A DNA stretch of 9,216 nt from assembly GCA_031549685.1 (NCBI GenBank), contig JAVBPG010000041.1, positions 1 to 9,216 on the forward strand, read 5' to 3'. A model generated the notes under the pieces. It searched no databases. It saw only the letters and a program-made list of their open reading frames with translations, and was not told the DNA's origin. Numbering within the stretch: position 1 is the stretch's first letter; the number at the start of each line of letters is the position of its first letter. This DNA comes from JAITMY01 sp031549685. Lineage in GTDB: Bacteria; Bacteroidota; Bacteroidia; Bacteroidales; UBA932. Positions 1 to 6,396 of the stretch are shown here, piece by piece. Made by a program: the position numbers and the translations under genes.

Positions 1-75
1 AAATTTTTCGTCCTTGCGAAGCTGGGATTTGATGCTCGACAAGGAGCCTTGTACCGATAACCGTTCTTTTGACAT
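1..75 (-). CDS. 5' end of an unidentified protein gene (partial)
   Basis: An ATG at 75-73 opens a frame that stays open to the left edge of the window and gives 25 residues beginning MSKERLSVQGSLSSI and rich in Lys, Arg and Ser. There is no signal peptide or membrane segment in this piece, so a cytoplasmic protein is more likely. I do not recognise the family from so short a fragment. The start is chosen because a good Bacteroidetes-type promoter (-7 element at 98-91) lies 15 bases upstream, with an A-rich leader between and no strong Shine-Dalgarno. The gene follows the PPIase gene on the same strand, but a terminator and its own promoter separate them, so it is probably an independent transcription unit. 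Confidence 0.6.
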   Translation of the reverse strand, partial: MSKERLSVQGSLSSIKSQLRKDEKF

Positions 76-90
76 CGCTTTTTTTTGATG

Positions 91-122
91 CAAAGATACA
101 ATTATTATTTATATTGTAAAAA
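91..122 (-). promoter_or_regulatory. Bacteroidetes-type promoter for the partial gene at the left edge
   Basis: Read on the minus strand, TATCTTTG (98-91) matches the Bacteroidetes -7 consensus TAnnTTTG exactly. A T-rich TTTTT stretch (122-118), 19 bases upstream, is a weak match to the -33 TTTG element. The surrounding 99-180 region is very AT-rich, as expected for a promoter, and an ATG follows 15 bases downstream. A second minus-strand TAnnTTTG match (TACTTTTG, 206-199) has no suitably spaced -33 partner and is less convincing. Confidence 0.6.
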
Positions 123-220
123 TATATTAGACTTTATATAATAAGAAAGTAATTTGGTTTTACCGCTATCAAATGTACAAAAATAAAGTGGCCTTTAGCA
201 AAAGTATGCCTTGCCCCAAC

Positions 221-253
221 AAAAAATCCCGAAGCAAACTGCCTCGGGATTTT
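221..253 (-). terminator. Rho-independent terminator after the PPIase gene
   Basis: A perfect 10-bp inverted repeat (223-232 with 244-253) extends inward past one mismatch by a further GC pair of bases (234-235 with 241-242) to a 5-base loop. Read on the minus strand the stem contains TCGGGA/TCCCGA and ends in a run of six T (226-221). It starts 24 bases after the stop codon of the PPIase gene and so most likely ends the coaX-to-PPIase transcript. The T-run on the plus strand is short (four T), so it works best in the minus direction. Confidence 0.85.
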
Positions 254-276
254 CAAACAATAAAATTGATAGGATG

Positions 277-2373
277 CTAAAACAGCACCTTGCCGCGCAA
301 ATCTTTTATATTAGCATCAACACGCAGGGCTTCAAACAGCTCGTAACCTACACGCATGGGGGCTGCAGCCTGTAAACGTTGCTTTTCCTGCACCAGCTGC
401 GCCTCGTTGGCGTTGGTTTGGTGCGAGGTAACCGCAAATACGTACACACCTGCGTTACCCTTTACCGGCGCCGATATTTGGTTGTCCTTGGCGGCCGAGG
501 CCACCGCAGCCAGCTTAGGCTCTACGCCCACGTTGGGCAGGTAGAAGCTGGCAAAGTTTACGTTATCCACCGTACCAACAGAGCTGTTCAGCTTTTGCGC
601 AAGGCTGTTCAAATCGGTAGCGCCCTGCATTTCGGCGGCAAGCACATCAGCCTTCTTTTCGCGCAGCACTTCGGCCGAAATTTCGGCGCTTACCTGCTCT
701 ACGGGCGCATAGCCATCCTTGCGAATTTCGGTGAGCGCCGCTACCACAAAGCTATTGTTGATTTCGAACACCCCTGAAATTACACCCTTATCTTTCTTGT
801 CGTACGCCCAGCGCACCAGCTCGCGCGCCTGCTGCAGGCCCTGAATATTTTTATCGTTAATGGTAATACGGTTGGCGGCATGCTTGGCGTAGCCCTTTTC
901 TGCGGCCTTGGTGGTAAACGCAGCATAGTCGTGCGCCTGGGTAGCCAGCTCGTTGGCGTTGGCAAAAATGCGCTCGCGCGTGGTACGGCTGGGCTCGAGC
1001 TCGCGCACCACCACGGCCAGCTGCACCTTCTTTTCGTCCTTACCCTTGCCGGTAACTTCTACTACGTGTATGCCATACTGGGTCTCAACCACCATAATTT
1101 TTCCCTTGGGAGCAAAGAAGCACGAGTCGCCAAAAGGCTTTATCATAGAAGTTTGCGTAAACCAGCCGAGGTCGCCACCCTTTGCATTGGCGGCTTCGTC
1201 AACGGAGTACTTGGCTGCCAACTCTTCAAACTTGGCGCCCTTTCTCAAAGCTGTACGAATGCTGTCGGCGCGCTTGCGGGCAGCCTCCATTCCCTCCTGC
1301 ACGTTGAGCAGAATGTGGCGAGCTTTTACCGAATCGGGCAGCATGCGCACATCGGCTATGCGCGCCATTTTGTAGGCGTCGCCGTCGAGCACGGGGCTGA
1401 GCATATCGGCCTTTGTGGCTGAGAAGGCAAAGTTATCGAGCACCTCGGACAGCTCACCCTTTTTGTGGTAAGCGGCGTCGAAGGGCACATCGGAGTTGAG
1501 CGTAACGAACTGGTGAGGATCGCTTGCCGCCTTAAATTCCGGCGCCAACTTTTCAATCCACTCCCGGGTTACCTGATCATCCTCGGCCGAGGGGGCAATG
1601 GGGAGTGCCACGTACTCCACATCGCGCGAGGCGGTTTGCTTGTACTGCTCCTTGTGCGCGTTGTAGTATTTTTTTATGTCGGCCGAAGCTACCTTAACAG
1701 CGCTATCGCCCACGCTGCTCAGGGGCTTCATTACGTACTGAATGTTTACCGTGTTGGCGGTGTTGTTCAGCATATTCTGAGCGTCCACATCGGTAACGTA
1801 CATGGCCTTGGCCACCAAACCCATAAACTTGGTTTGCAGGCGCTGCTGTATAATTTCCTTCTCCAAAAAGAGCCAGTAGGCCTTGGCATCGGGGTTGGGA
1901 TTTTGGTCAAGGCTCTGCAGGTAGCGCAGCACAAAGGAGCGATCAAATTCGCCGGTTTGCGGATTTGAAAAGTTGCGAATAATCAGCGGAGAGGGGTTAT
2001 GCCCCTGAATCAGGTCAAAGAGCTCGTCGCTCGACACCTTAAGGCCGAGGTTGGCGTACTCCGTGTCGTACACATTCTCGCGCACCAGCGCCTGCCAGGC
2101 CTGCTCGCGCACCTCATCCAACACGGCTTCGCTGTTAGCGTTTTTGCCATACATAATTTGGTAAATGCCGGTGTAGTAATCCACCTTTTGCTGGTACTCC
2201 TCGTAGGTAACCGTGTTTCCGTTTATCTCACCCAAATTATGGTCGGACGAAAATAATCCGCCACCACGCTTGGTGCCAAACATGTCGCCCAGCACAAAGC
2301 TGAGCAACGAAATACCGATAATACCCACTAAAAGGGCTCCCGCCTTTTGTCTAAGTGTTTCTAAAACAGCCAT
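277..2373 (-). CDS. ppiD: PpiD/SurA-type membrane-anchored peptidyl-prolyl isomerase
   Basis: Predicted periplasmic folding factor of 698 residues that catalyses cis-trans isomerisation of Xaa-Pro bonds and chaperones proteins after export. The N-terminus has one hydrophobic segment (about residues 12-30, GALLVGIIGISLLSFVLG), an inner-membrane anchor as in E. coli PpiD. Residues about 35-250 fit the SurA_N-type chaperone region. A parvulin (PpiC) domain spans about 347-445, with ARHILL near 351, KFEELAAKYSVDEA near 381, GGDLGWF at 399-405 and ETQYGIHVVEV at 430-440. Residues 450-698 form a further helical/chaperone-like region. The length fits Bacteroidetes members and is somewhat longer than E. 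coli PpiD (623). ATG start at 2373 places the anchor at the N-terminus; there is no clear Shine-Dalgarno. It is the last gene of the envelope cluster, 67 bp after the CNNM/CBS gene and followed by a terminator. SurA-like naming is an alternative, but the anchor favours PpiD. Confidence 0.93.
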   Translation of the reverse strand: MAVLETLRQKAGALLVGIIGISLLSFVLGDMFGTKRGGGLFSSDHNLGEINGNTVTYEEYQQKVDYYTGIYQIMYGKNANSEAVLDEVREQAWQALVRENVYDTEYANLGLKVSSDELFDLIQGHNPSPLIIRNFSNPQTGEFDRSFVLRYLQSLDQNPNPDAKAYWLFLEKEIIQQRLQTKFMGLVAKAMYVTDVDAQNMLNNTANTVNIQYVMKPLSSVGDSAVKVASADIKKYYNAHKEQYKQTASRDVEYVALPIAPSAEDDQVTREWIEKLAPEFKAASDPHQFVTLNSDVPFDAAYHKKGELSEVLDNFAFSATKADMLSPVLDGDAYKMARIADVRMLPDSVKARHILLNVQEGMEAARKRADSIRTALRKGAKFEELAAKYSVDEAANAKGGDLGWFTQTSMIKPFGDSCFFAPKGKIMVVETQYGIHVVEVTGKGKDEKKVQLAVVVRELEPSRTTRERIFANANELATQAHDYAAFTTKAAEKGYAKHAANRITINDKNIQGLQQARELVRWAYDKKDKGVISGVFEINNSFVVAALTEIRKDGYAPVEQVSAEISAEVLREKKADVLAAEMQGATDLNSLAQKLNSSVGTVDNVNFASFYLPNVGVEPKLAAVASAAKDNQISAPVKGNAGVYVFAVTSHQTNANEAQLVQEKQRLQAAAPMRVGYELFEALRVDANIKDLRGKVLF

Positions 2374-2417
2374 TTATAAATTGTTTATGAAGTAATACGT
2401 AGCGCTATAAAATCTCG

Positions 2418-2447
2418 CGAAGATAATCTTTTTTATTGATTTACAAA
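2418..2447 (-). promoter_or_regulatory. Possible promoter in front of the PPIase gene
   Basis: On the minus strand TTTG (2447-2444), an 18-base spacer and TATCTTCG (2425-2418) resemble the Bacteroidetes -33/-7 pair, with one mismatch in the -7 box and a spacer slightly shorter than usual. The -33 overlaps the last sense codon (TTG) of the upstream CNNM/CBS gene. It would give a leader of roughly 40 bases before the ATG at 2373. It may allow the PPIase to be made independently of the rest of the cluster. The match is imperfect. Confidence 0.4.
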
Positions 2448-3715
2448 AATGCCTCCTGGGGCAAGGTTACGTGCACCATATCTATTTTTGAGGCCGATGT
2501 TTTGAGCACGCGCAACTTAAAGCCCTCCAGCAGCACCTCCTCGCCGGCCTTGGGAATGCTCTCGGTACCAAATATAATGAAGCCTGCCAGGGTTTCGTAC
2601 TCGTCCGACTCGGGGATGCCGAGGCTGTACTTTTCGTTGAGGTAGGCCACCTCGAGCCTTCCGGACAGCACGTACTCGTGATCGGAGAGCTGCTTCTCCA
2701 TCAGGTCGTCGGAGTCGTGCTCGTCCTCTATCTCGCCAAAAATTTCCTCCATCACATCCTCCATGGTAACCATACCGGCGGTTCCGCCAAATTCGTCCAC
2801 CACCACGGCCATCGATTTTTTATTCTTAATAAAAAGAGTAAGCAGGTGCTGCGCCGACATGCTGGCGGGCACAAACTCGAGGGTAATGAGCATATCGCGC
2901 AGGCTGCCGTGCTGCTTGAACAAATCGGTGGAGTGAACGTAGCCTATAATGTTGTCAATGGTATCCTTGTAGACCAGAATGCGCGAAAAGCCGGTTTGCA
3001 CAAAGGCGCTGCGCAGCTCCTTCATGCCGTCCTCAAGCGACACGGCCTCAATTTCGGTGCGGGGCACCATGCAATCGCGCACCTTTACCTCCGCAAAGTC
3101 AAGGGCGTTTTGAAATATTTTGATATCGTGCTCCAGCTCCTCCTCGCGCTCCTCAACGCCCTCGGTGGCGGCGCTCGTCAAGTCCTGCAGGTCGGCCATG
3201 CTGAAGGCAGGCTGCGCCATTTGAGCGCTTATTTTTTTTCTGAAAACGTGGCGCACAATAAGCACGGCCAGCCATGTGGTAAACCTGGCCACCGGATAGC
3301 AAAGGAGGTAAATTAAAAAGGCCGGAATGCTGAATACGCGCATAAAAAAGTTGGGGCGCAACCTGCAAATGGCCTTGGGCAGAAACTCGCCGAGAAGCAG
3401 CACTATAAACGTGGATATAAGCGTATTGACCAGCAGCTGTAGGTTAGGCGACAGGCCGCTCAAGATGCCGGCGTTGAGCAGGCGCGTCATGAGCATGCTG
3501 TAGATAACCAGCGCCACGTTGTTGCCCACCAGTATGGAGGTAATGAACTGTCCCTGGTGCCGCATGAAAATGCTGACTAAGTAGGTGTACAGGCGTCCGT
3601 GCTGGCGGTCAATTTCGATCTTGAGCTTGTTGGAGGAAAGGAACGAAATTTCAAGGCCGGAAAAAAAGGCCGAGAAGAGGAGGGCAATAAGTATGAACCA
3701 AAAGCTACTGTCCAT
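2441..3715 (-). CDS. CNNM (DUF21) / CBS-pair / CorC_HlyC membrane protein
   Basis: Inner-membrane protein of 424 residues in the HlyC/CorC (TlyC, CNNM) family, whose members are linked to Mg2+/Co2+ transport; in gliding Bacteroidetes the relative is called GldE. Domains in order: a DUF21/CNNM membrane domain (about 1-165) with hydrophobic helices near 5-20, 58-78, 92-112 and 128-155, and family motifs SGLEISFLSS (19-28), GNNVALV (64-70) and LGEFLPKA (108-115); a CBS pair (about 208-330) with RDCMVPRTEI (213-222) and VVVDEFGGTAGMVTMEDV (304-321); and a C-terminal CorC_HlyC domain (about 343-420). The older name 'hemolysin' is not supported by anything visible. The ATG at 3715 lies inside the end of lptC (11-bp overlap), with a good GAGGA 8 bases upstream, so the two are probably translationally coupled. 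The substrate cannot be read from the sequence. Confidence 0.95.
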   Translation of the reverse strand: MDSSFWFILIALLFSAFFSGLEISFLSSNKLKIEIDRQHGRLYTYLVSIFMRHQGQFITSILVGNNVALVIYSMLMTRLLNAGILSGLSPNLQLLVNTLISTFIVLLLGEFLPKAICRLRPNFFMRVFSIPAFLIYLLCYPVARFTTWLAVLIVRHVFRKKISAQMAQPAFSMADLQDLTSAATEGVEEREEELEHDIKIFQNALDFAEVKVRDCMVPRTEIEAVSLEDGMKELRSAFVQTGFSRILVYKDTIDNIIGYVHSTDLFKQHGSLRDMLITLEFVPASMSAQHLLTLFIKNKKSMAVVVDEFGGTAGMVTMEDVMEEIFGEIEDEHDSDDLMEKQLSDHEYVLSGRLEVAYLNEKYSLGIPESDEYETLAGFIIFGTESIPKAGEEVLLEGFKLRVLKTSASKIDMVHVTLPQEAFL

Positions 3716-4289
3716 TTTTTTTGTCCTCGACGTAAATTACGCTGTTCGATATTTCTTTTATCTCGTAGCTATCGAATGCCTCATCCGACTCCAGGCCCTT
3801 ACCGTTAATGATGGCATCCTTGTTGGTAATTTTTACCCAGGCATCGGTGTAAATGCGCTTGGTTTTTTGGTTCCAAAACAGCTTCTCGGTTTCGAGCAGC
3901 TCGCCCTTGGCGTTGCGCATTTTTACGTTTCCGGTAGCTTCCCACAGGCTTTTATCCTCGTAGTTTACGGCCTTATCGGCGGTAATGCTGGCCTCAATGG
4001 TTACCGAGTCCTTGTAGCGGTATAGCTCTATTCCTTTCGGAAAATCGGTGTGCTTTTCGGCGGCAAAGTTGTACTGCAGCATTTCGGGCGTAATGAAGCG
4101 CACCTTCAACTTACCCATTTCGGTCAATCTGCCGTTGAGGTCAACCACGCGGAGCGAAGGCACGTTCTGCGCATCGCTCAGCTCCTGCACTTTTTCAATA
4201 TCGCTTTTGCACGAAAAGGTAATGGTAGCAAGCAGGGGAATACAGACTACCATTAGCAATGACGGATATGAGGTTAACTTTTTTTCCAA
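3705..4289 (-). CDS. lptC: LPS export protein LptC, predicted lipoprotein-like N-terminus
   Basis: LptC joins the LptBFG transporter in the inner membrane to the periplasmic LptA bridge that carries lipopolysaccharide to the outer membrane. The 194-residue product has a charged start (MEKK), a hydrophobic segment (10-25) and ITFSC ending at Cys27, which could be a lipidation site although it is not a standard lipobox. Residues about 43-185 fit the LptC/DUF1239 fold: FPKGIELYRYKDS (83-95), ASITADKAVNYED (100-112), GNVKMRNAKGELLETEKLFW (120-139) and INGKGLES (161-168). The start is TTG: the only in-frame ATG nearby (codon 13, 4253) would remove the basic n-region, and an in-frame stop lies 7 codons upstream of the TTG. 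It begins 23 bp after the barrel gene and overlaps the CNNM/CBS gene by 11 bp. Bacteroidetes LptC proteins are often annotated only by profile match, so the family call is firm but lipidation is inferred. Confidence 0.9.
   Translation of the reverse strand: MEKKLTSYPSLLMVVCIPLLATITFSCKSDIEKVQELSDAQNVPSLRVVDLNGRLTEMGKLKVRFITPEMLQYNFAAEKHTDFPKGIELYRYKDSVTIEASITADKAVNYEDKSLWEATGNVKMRNAKGELLETEKLFWNQKTKRIYTDAWVKITNKDAIINGKGLESDEAFDSYEIKEISNSVIYVEDKKNGQ
3724..3728 (-). promoter_or_regulatory. Shine-Dalgarno site for the CNNM/CBS gene
   Basis: GAGGA on the minus strand stands 8 bases before the ATG at 3715, within the last codons of lptC and followed by a run of eight A. It is the clearest Shine-Dalgarno in a window where most genes lack one, and it supports the start that overlaps lptC. 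Confidence 0.6.
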
Positions 4290-4312
4290 AATACGGTAGG
4301 AAAAATTTTACG

Positions 4313-5596
4313 CTATTCGTACTGATACTTGCGGAACCACGACTCCAGCAGCGTTATACTAAAGCTGAAGTTGAGGTAGGTTTCCTGTATCATGCCGTTG
4401 GCCGTGGTGCCCCGGCGGCCTACCTCGGCACCAAAGTTGAGCATCCCGGCGCGCACGGGCATGCTCACGCCAAGCGTCAGGGCCATATCGTTTACCTTAT
4501 TACCGTTGTGCACGTAGGGCGTTTGCGAGTAGCGCAGCCCTCCCCGGTAGGTCAGGCGCTTTAGGAAGTAGCGCACGTCGTAGCGGTTGGGGATGTAGTA
4601 GCCGCCCAGCTTCACGCTGTACGATGTGCCCATATCGCCCAAGCTGCCCATCACGTCGGTCTTGGACCAGTCCTGGTAGTTGAATTCAGCACCCAGCATC
4701 CACCTGTCGGTAGCCATTACGCTTGCTCCTACGTTCAGCTGCATGGGCATTAGCACTTTTACGTTGTTGGAAAAGCCGTAGGCCGTGTCGGAGGAAACGC
4801 TTGACTCCACTGTAGAGGTAACGTTTTCGGTAGCGCCCAGCTTCATTTGCGGCTGGTACGATACGCCGAAAACCGCCCTCGTCCCCTTTTTAGGATTCAT
4901 GTTCAGCGTGTACTGCGCCCCAAACACCGGCACCATGTTCGACACCTTGAGCAGGTCGGACGAGTAGGTGCTGTAGTAGTAGGCGTTGGTGGAGTACACC
5001 GTGTTGTAGTAGCGGCTAAGGGTCCCAAAGTAGTATTTGGCCCCCACTCCCACCGCCAAGCTCGGCATGGGGCTGAATCCAAGGTTAAGGAATACCTGAT
5101 TGAGGCCATCCTCGCCCCGGTACTGGTAGCGCACATCGCCGGCGGTGGCCACTATGCTATCGGTCTTTTCGCGCTTTTCTATCTCGTAGCCCACCTCGCT
5201 GAAAGGGGTTATCCCAATGTTGACGCCAAACTTGCGTCCAACGGCAAAAGCCGCAGCCAGGTGGTGAAAGTTGCCCGTGTTGTAGCTGGTGCTTTTGGTG
5301 GTTGTTTTGGAGTAAAAATTTTTCATCTCGCCGCCAAAATCAAGCACAAAGTTCATTACGCTATCGCGCGCCGAGGCTCCGGCGGGGTTGGTGTAGTCAA
5401 TCTGGTACACATCGCGCACGCCGCAACTAATACCGGCCATGCTGCCGGTAGAGGTTAGGCCCTGCTGCACGATGTCGCCCAAACCCGATATGGAGTAGGG
5501 AGTGTAGGTGTTGAGGCTATTGTTTTCCTGAGCAAAAGTATAACTTCCGGCCAAAAATATCCACAAAAAAATGACGCACTTAATTCGTCGCTGCAT
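4313..5596 (-). CDS. Outer-membrane beta-barrel protein, FadL/OMPP1-like, function unknown
   Basis: Predicted outer-membrane protein of 427 residues. A signal peptide (MQRRIKCVIFLWIFLAGSYTFA, cleavage near QENN) is followed by YTPYSISGLGD (31-41), a variant of the 'SpYSryGiGd' opening seen in many Bacteroidetes barrel proteins, and by an NPA tripeptide (70-72) of the OMPP1/FadL-like kind. The rest alternates short hydrophobic strands with Gly, Tyr and Asn-rich turns, as in a 12-14 strand barrel. Residues 194-212 are strikingly rich in Tyr and Ser. It ends in a strand plus ESWFRKYQYE tail rather than a terminal Phe. I choose the ATG at 5596; a TTG at 5605 would add three residues but offers nothing better. 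The ATG lies inside the end of coaX (17-bp overlap). Its place just before lptC suggests an envelope role, but the cargo, if any, cannot be told from sequence. Confidence 0.8.
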   Translation of the reverse strand: MQRRIKCVIFLWIFLAGSYTFAQENNSLNTYTPYSISGLGDIVQQGLTSTGSMAGISCGVRDVYQIDYTNPAGASARDSVMNFVLDFGGEMKNFYSKTTTKSTSYNTGNFHHLAAAFAVGRKFGVNIGITPFSEVGYEIEKREKTDSIVATAGDVRYQYRGEDGLNQVFLNLGFSPMPSLAVGVGAKYYFGTLSRYYNTVYSTNAYYYSTYSSDLLKVSNMVPVFGAQYTLNMNPKKGTRAVFGVSYQPQMKLGATENVTSTVESSVSSDTAYGFSNNVKVLMPMQLNVGASVMATDRWMLGAEFNYQDWSKTDVMGSLGDMGTSYSVKLGGYYIPNRYDVRYFLKRLTYRGGLRYSQTPYVHNGNKVNDMALTLGVSMPVRAGMLNFGAEVGRRGTTANGMIQETYLNFSFSITLLESWFRKYQYE

Positions 5597-6311
5597 GATG
5601 CTCAAGAATTCTATTTAAACCTATTAACACTAAATCAGGGGCAACAAATATCGCTTTTTTTACTCTTTTTGCAAAAAAATAGGCATCGCCGCCCGTGAAA
5701 ATGACTTTTAAATTTGAATATTTTAATGAAAATTGTTCCACATTAGCTTCTACCTCATAAACAGCGCCGTTGAGCACACCGGCCACAATGGCGCTTGGCG
5801 TATCGGTGCCCATATCGGCGTAAACCTCGGTAAGGTGGCACAGCGGCAGCCTGCCCGTAAACTGGTGCAACGACTTAAATCGCAGGCTGATACCGGGCGA
5901 TATGTTGCCGCCCAAATATTCGCCCCGGGAGCTAACCAACTCATAGGTAATGGCTGTGCCGGCATCCACCACCAGCACATTTTGATGCGGATAAAGGTGC
6001 GCTGCACCCACGGCCGCGGCCAGCCTGTCCTTGCCCAGCGTAGCCGGCGTGGCGTACAAATTTTTAATGGGCAGCTCGGTGTCATGCGTTAGCACCAGCG
6101 CGTGCGGAAGAAGGCTGCAAACGCGGGTCCACACCGCATGGCTATCGTGCCGCACCGATGCTGCGATGCATGGCAGCTGCCGGTACTTTTCGACAAAGGC
6201 ACTCCCCTGCTCAAAGTCGGCCGAGGAGTCAACCAGCGAATCCAGCACCGTGTCGCCCTCCATGGCGGCCAACTTTACGGCGGTATTGCCTATATCAATA
6301 ATGAGGTTCAC
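5580..6311 (-). CDS. coaX: Type III pantothenate kinase (CoaX), GTG start
   Basis: Phosphorylates pantothenate with ATP, the first committed step of coenzyme A synthesis; cytoplasmic, ASKHA fold, and in known members dependent on a monovalent cation and insensitive to CoA feedback. The 243-residue product has the family motifs in order: IIDIGNTAVKLA (4-15, phosphate-binding), GKDRLAA (93-99), VVDAGTAITYE (114-124), GGNISPGISLR (134-144) and FTGGDA (205-210). Its length is typical (about 240-260). The reading frame is open back to an ATG at 6362, but that start would add 17 residues absent from the family, and the promoter -7 element (6342-6335) lies inside the extra part, so a transcript from it could not carry the ATG. 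The GTG at 6311, preceded by GGAAG, gives the canonical (M)NLIIDIGNT opening. It is the first gene of the envelope cluster and overlaps the next gene by 17 bp. Confidence 0.97.
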   Translation of the reverse strand: MNLIIDIGNTAVKLAAMEGDTVLDSLVDSSADFEQGSAFVEKYRQLPCIAASVRHDSHAVWTRVCSLLPHALVLTHDTELPIKNLYATPATLGKDRLAAAVGAAHLYPHQNVLVVDAGTAITYELVSSRGEYLGGNISPGISLRFKSLHQFTGRLPLCHLTEVYADMGTDTPSAIVAGVLNGAVYEVEANVEQFSLKYSNLKVIFTGGDAYFFAKRVKKAIFVAPDLVLIGLNRILEHHAATN

Positions 6312-6334
6312 GTGCTTCCAACTTTTGCAATGGG

Positions 6335-6342
6335 CAAAGATA
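6335..6342 (-). promoter_or_regulatory. Promoter -7 element for coaX and the downstream envelope genes
   Basis: TATCTTTG on the minus strand is an exact match to the Bacteroidetes -7 element TAnnTTTG. It ends 23 bases before the coaX GTG, giving a leader of about 15-20 bases. No convincing TTTG is found at the -33 position (around 6361-6366). It is probably the main promoter of the five-gene minus-strand run. Confidence 0.65.
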
Positions 6343-6360
6343 ATAAATTGTCCGTTGCTC

Positions 6361-6391
6361 ATTGCGCTTTATTTATTGTTCACTACCTTTG
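6361..6391 (+). promoter_or_regulatory. Promoter of the LEA2-SPOR gene pair, back-to-back with that of coaX
   Basis: ATTG (6361-6364, one base off the -33 TTTG) is followed by exactly 19 bases and then TACCTTTG (6384-6391), a perfect TAnnTTTG -7 element. Only five bases (TGGCT) separate the -7 element from the ATG at 6397, so the transcript should begin at or within a few bases of the start codon. The -33 region of this promoter coincides with the expected -33 region of the coaX promoter, so both face away from a shared centre near 6362. Confidence 0.7.
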
Positions 6392-6396
6392 TGGCT

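Noticed and set aside
199..206. Second promoter-like TACTTTTG on the minus strand
   Set aside because: No TTTG at a suitable distance; it would sit next to the terminator and give a leader of about 120 bases, whereas 91-98 is better placed.
880..1968. Long open frames on the plus strand opposite the PPIase gene (880-1422 and 1465-1968)
   Set aside because: They lie antisense to a well-supported gene, have low-complexity His/Leu/Val/Gly-rich translations typical of reversed codons, and have no promoter or family motif.
2678..3316. 212-codon plus-strand frame opposite the CNNM/CBS gene
   Set aside because: Shadow frame; the minus strand carries DUF21, CBS and CorC_HlyC motifs along its whole length.
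4847..5458. 203-codon plus-strand frame opposite the outer-membrane barrel gene
   Set aside because: Antisense shadow: translation rich in Arg, His and Val with no recognisable domain, while the minus strand encodes a complete signal peptide and barrel.
5597..5605. TTG at 5605 as the start of the outer-membrane barrel gene
   Set aside because: An ATG three codons later (5596) gives a normal basic-hydrophobic signal peptide; the TTG adds nothing useful. It cannot be fully excluded.
6031..6396. Upstream extension of the lipoprotein frame to 285 codons
   Set aside because: The added part is antisense to coaX and lies before the promoter at 6361-6391; the lipoprotein signal peptide begins at 6397.
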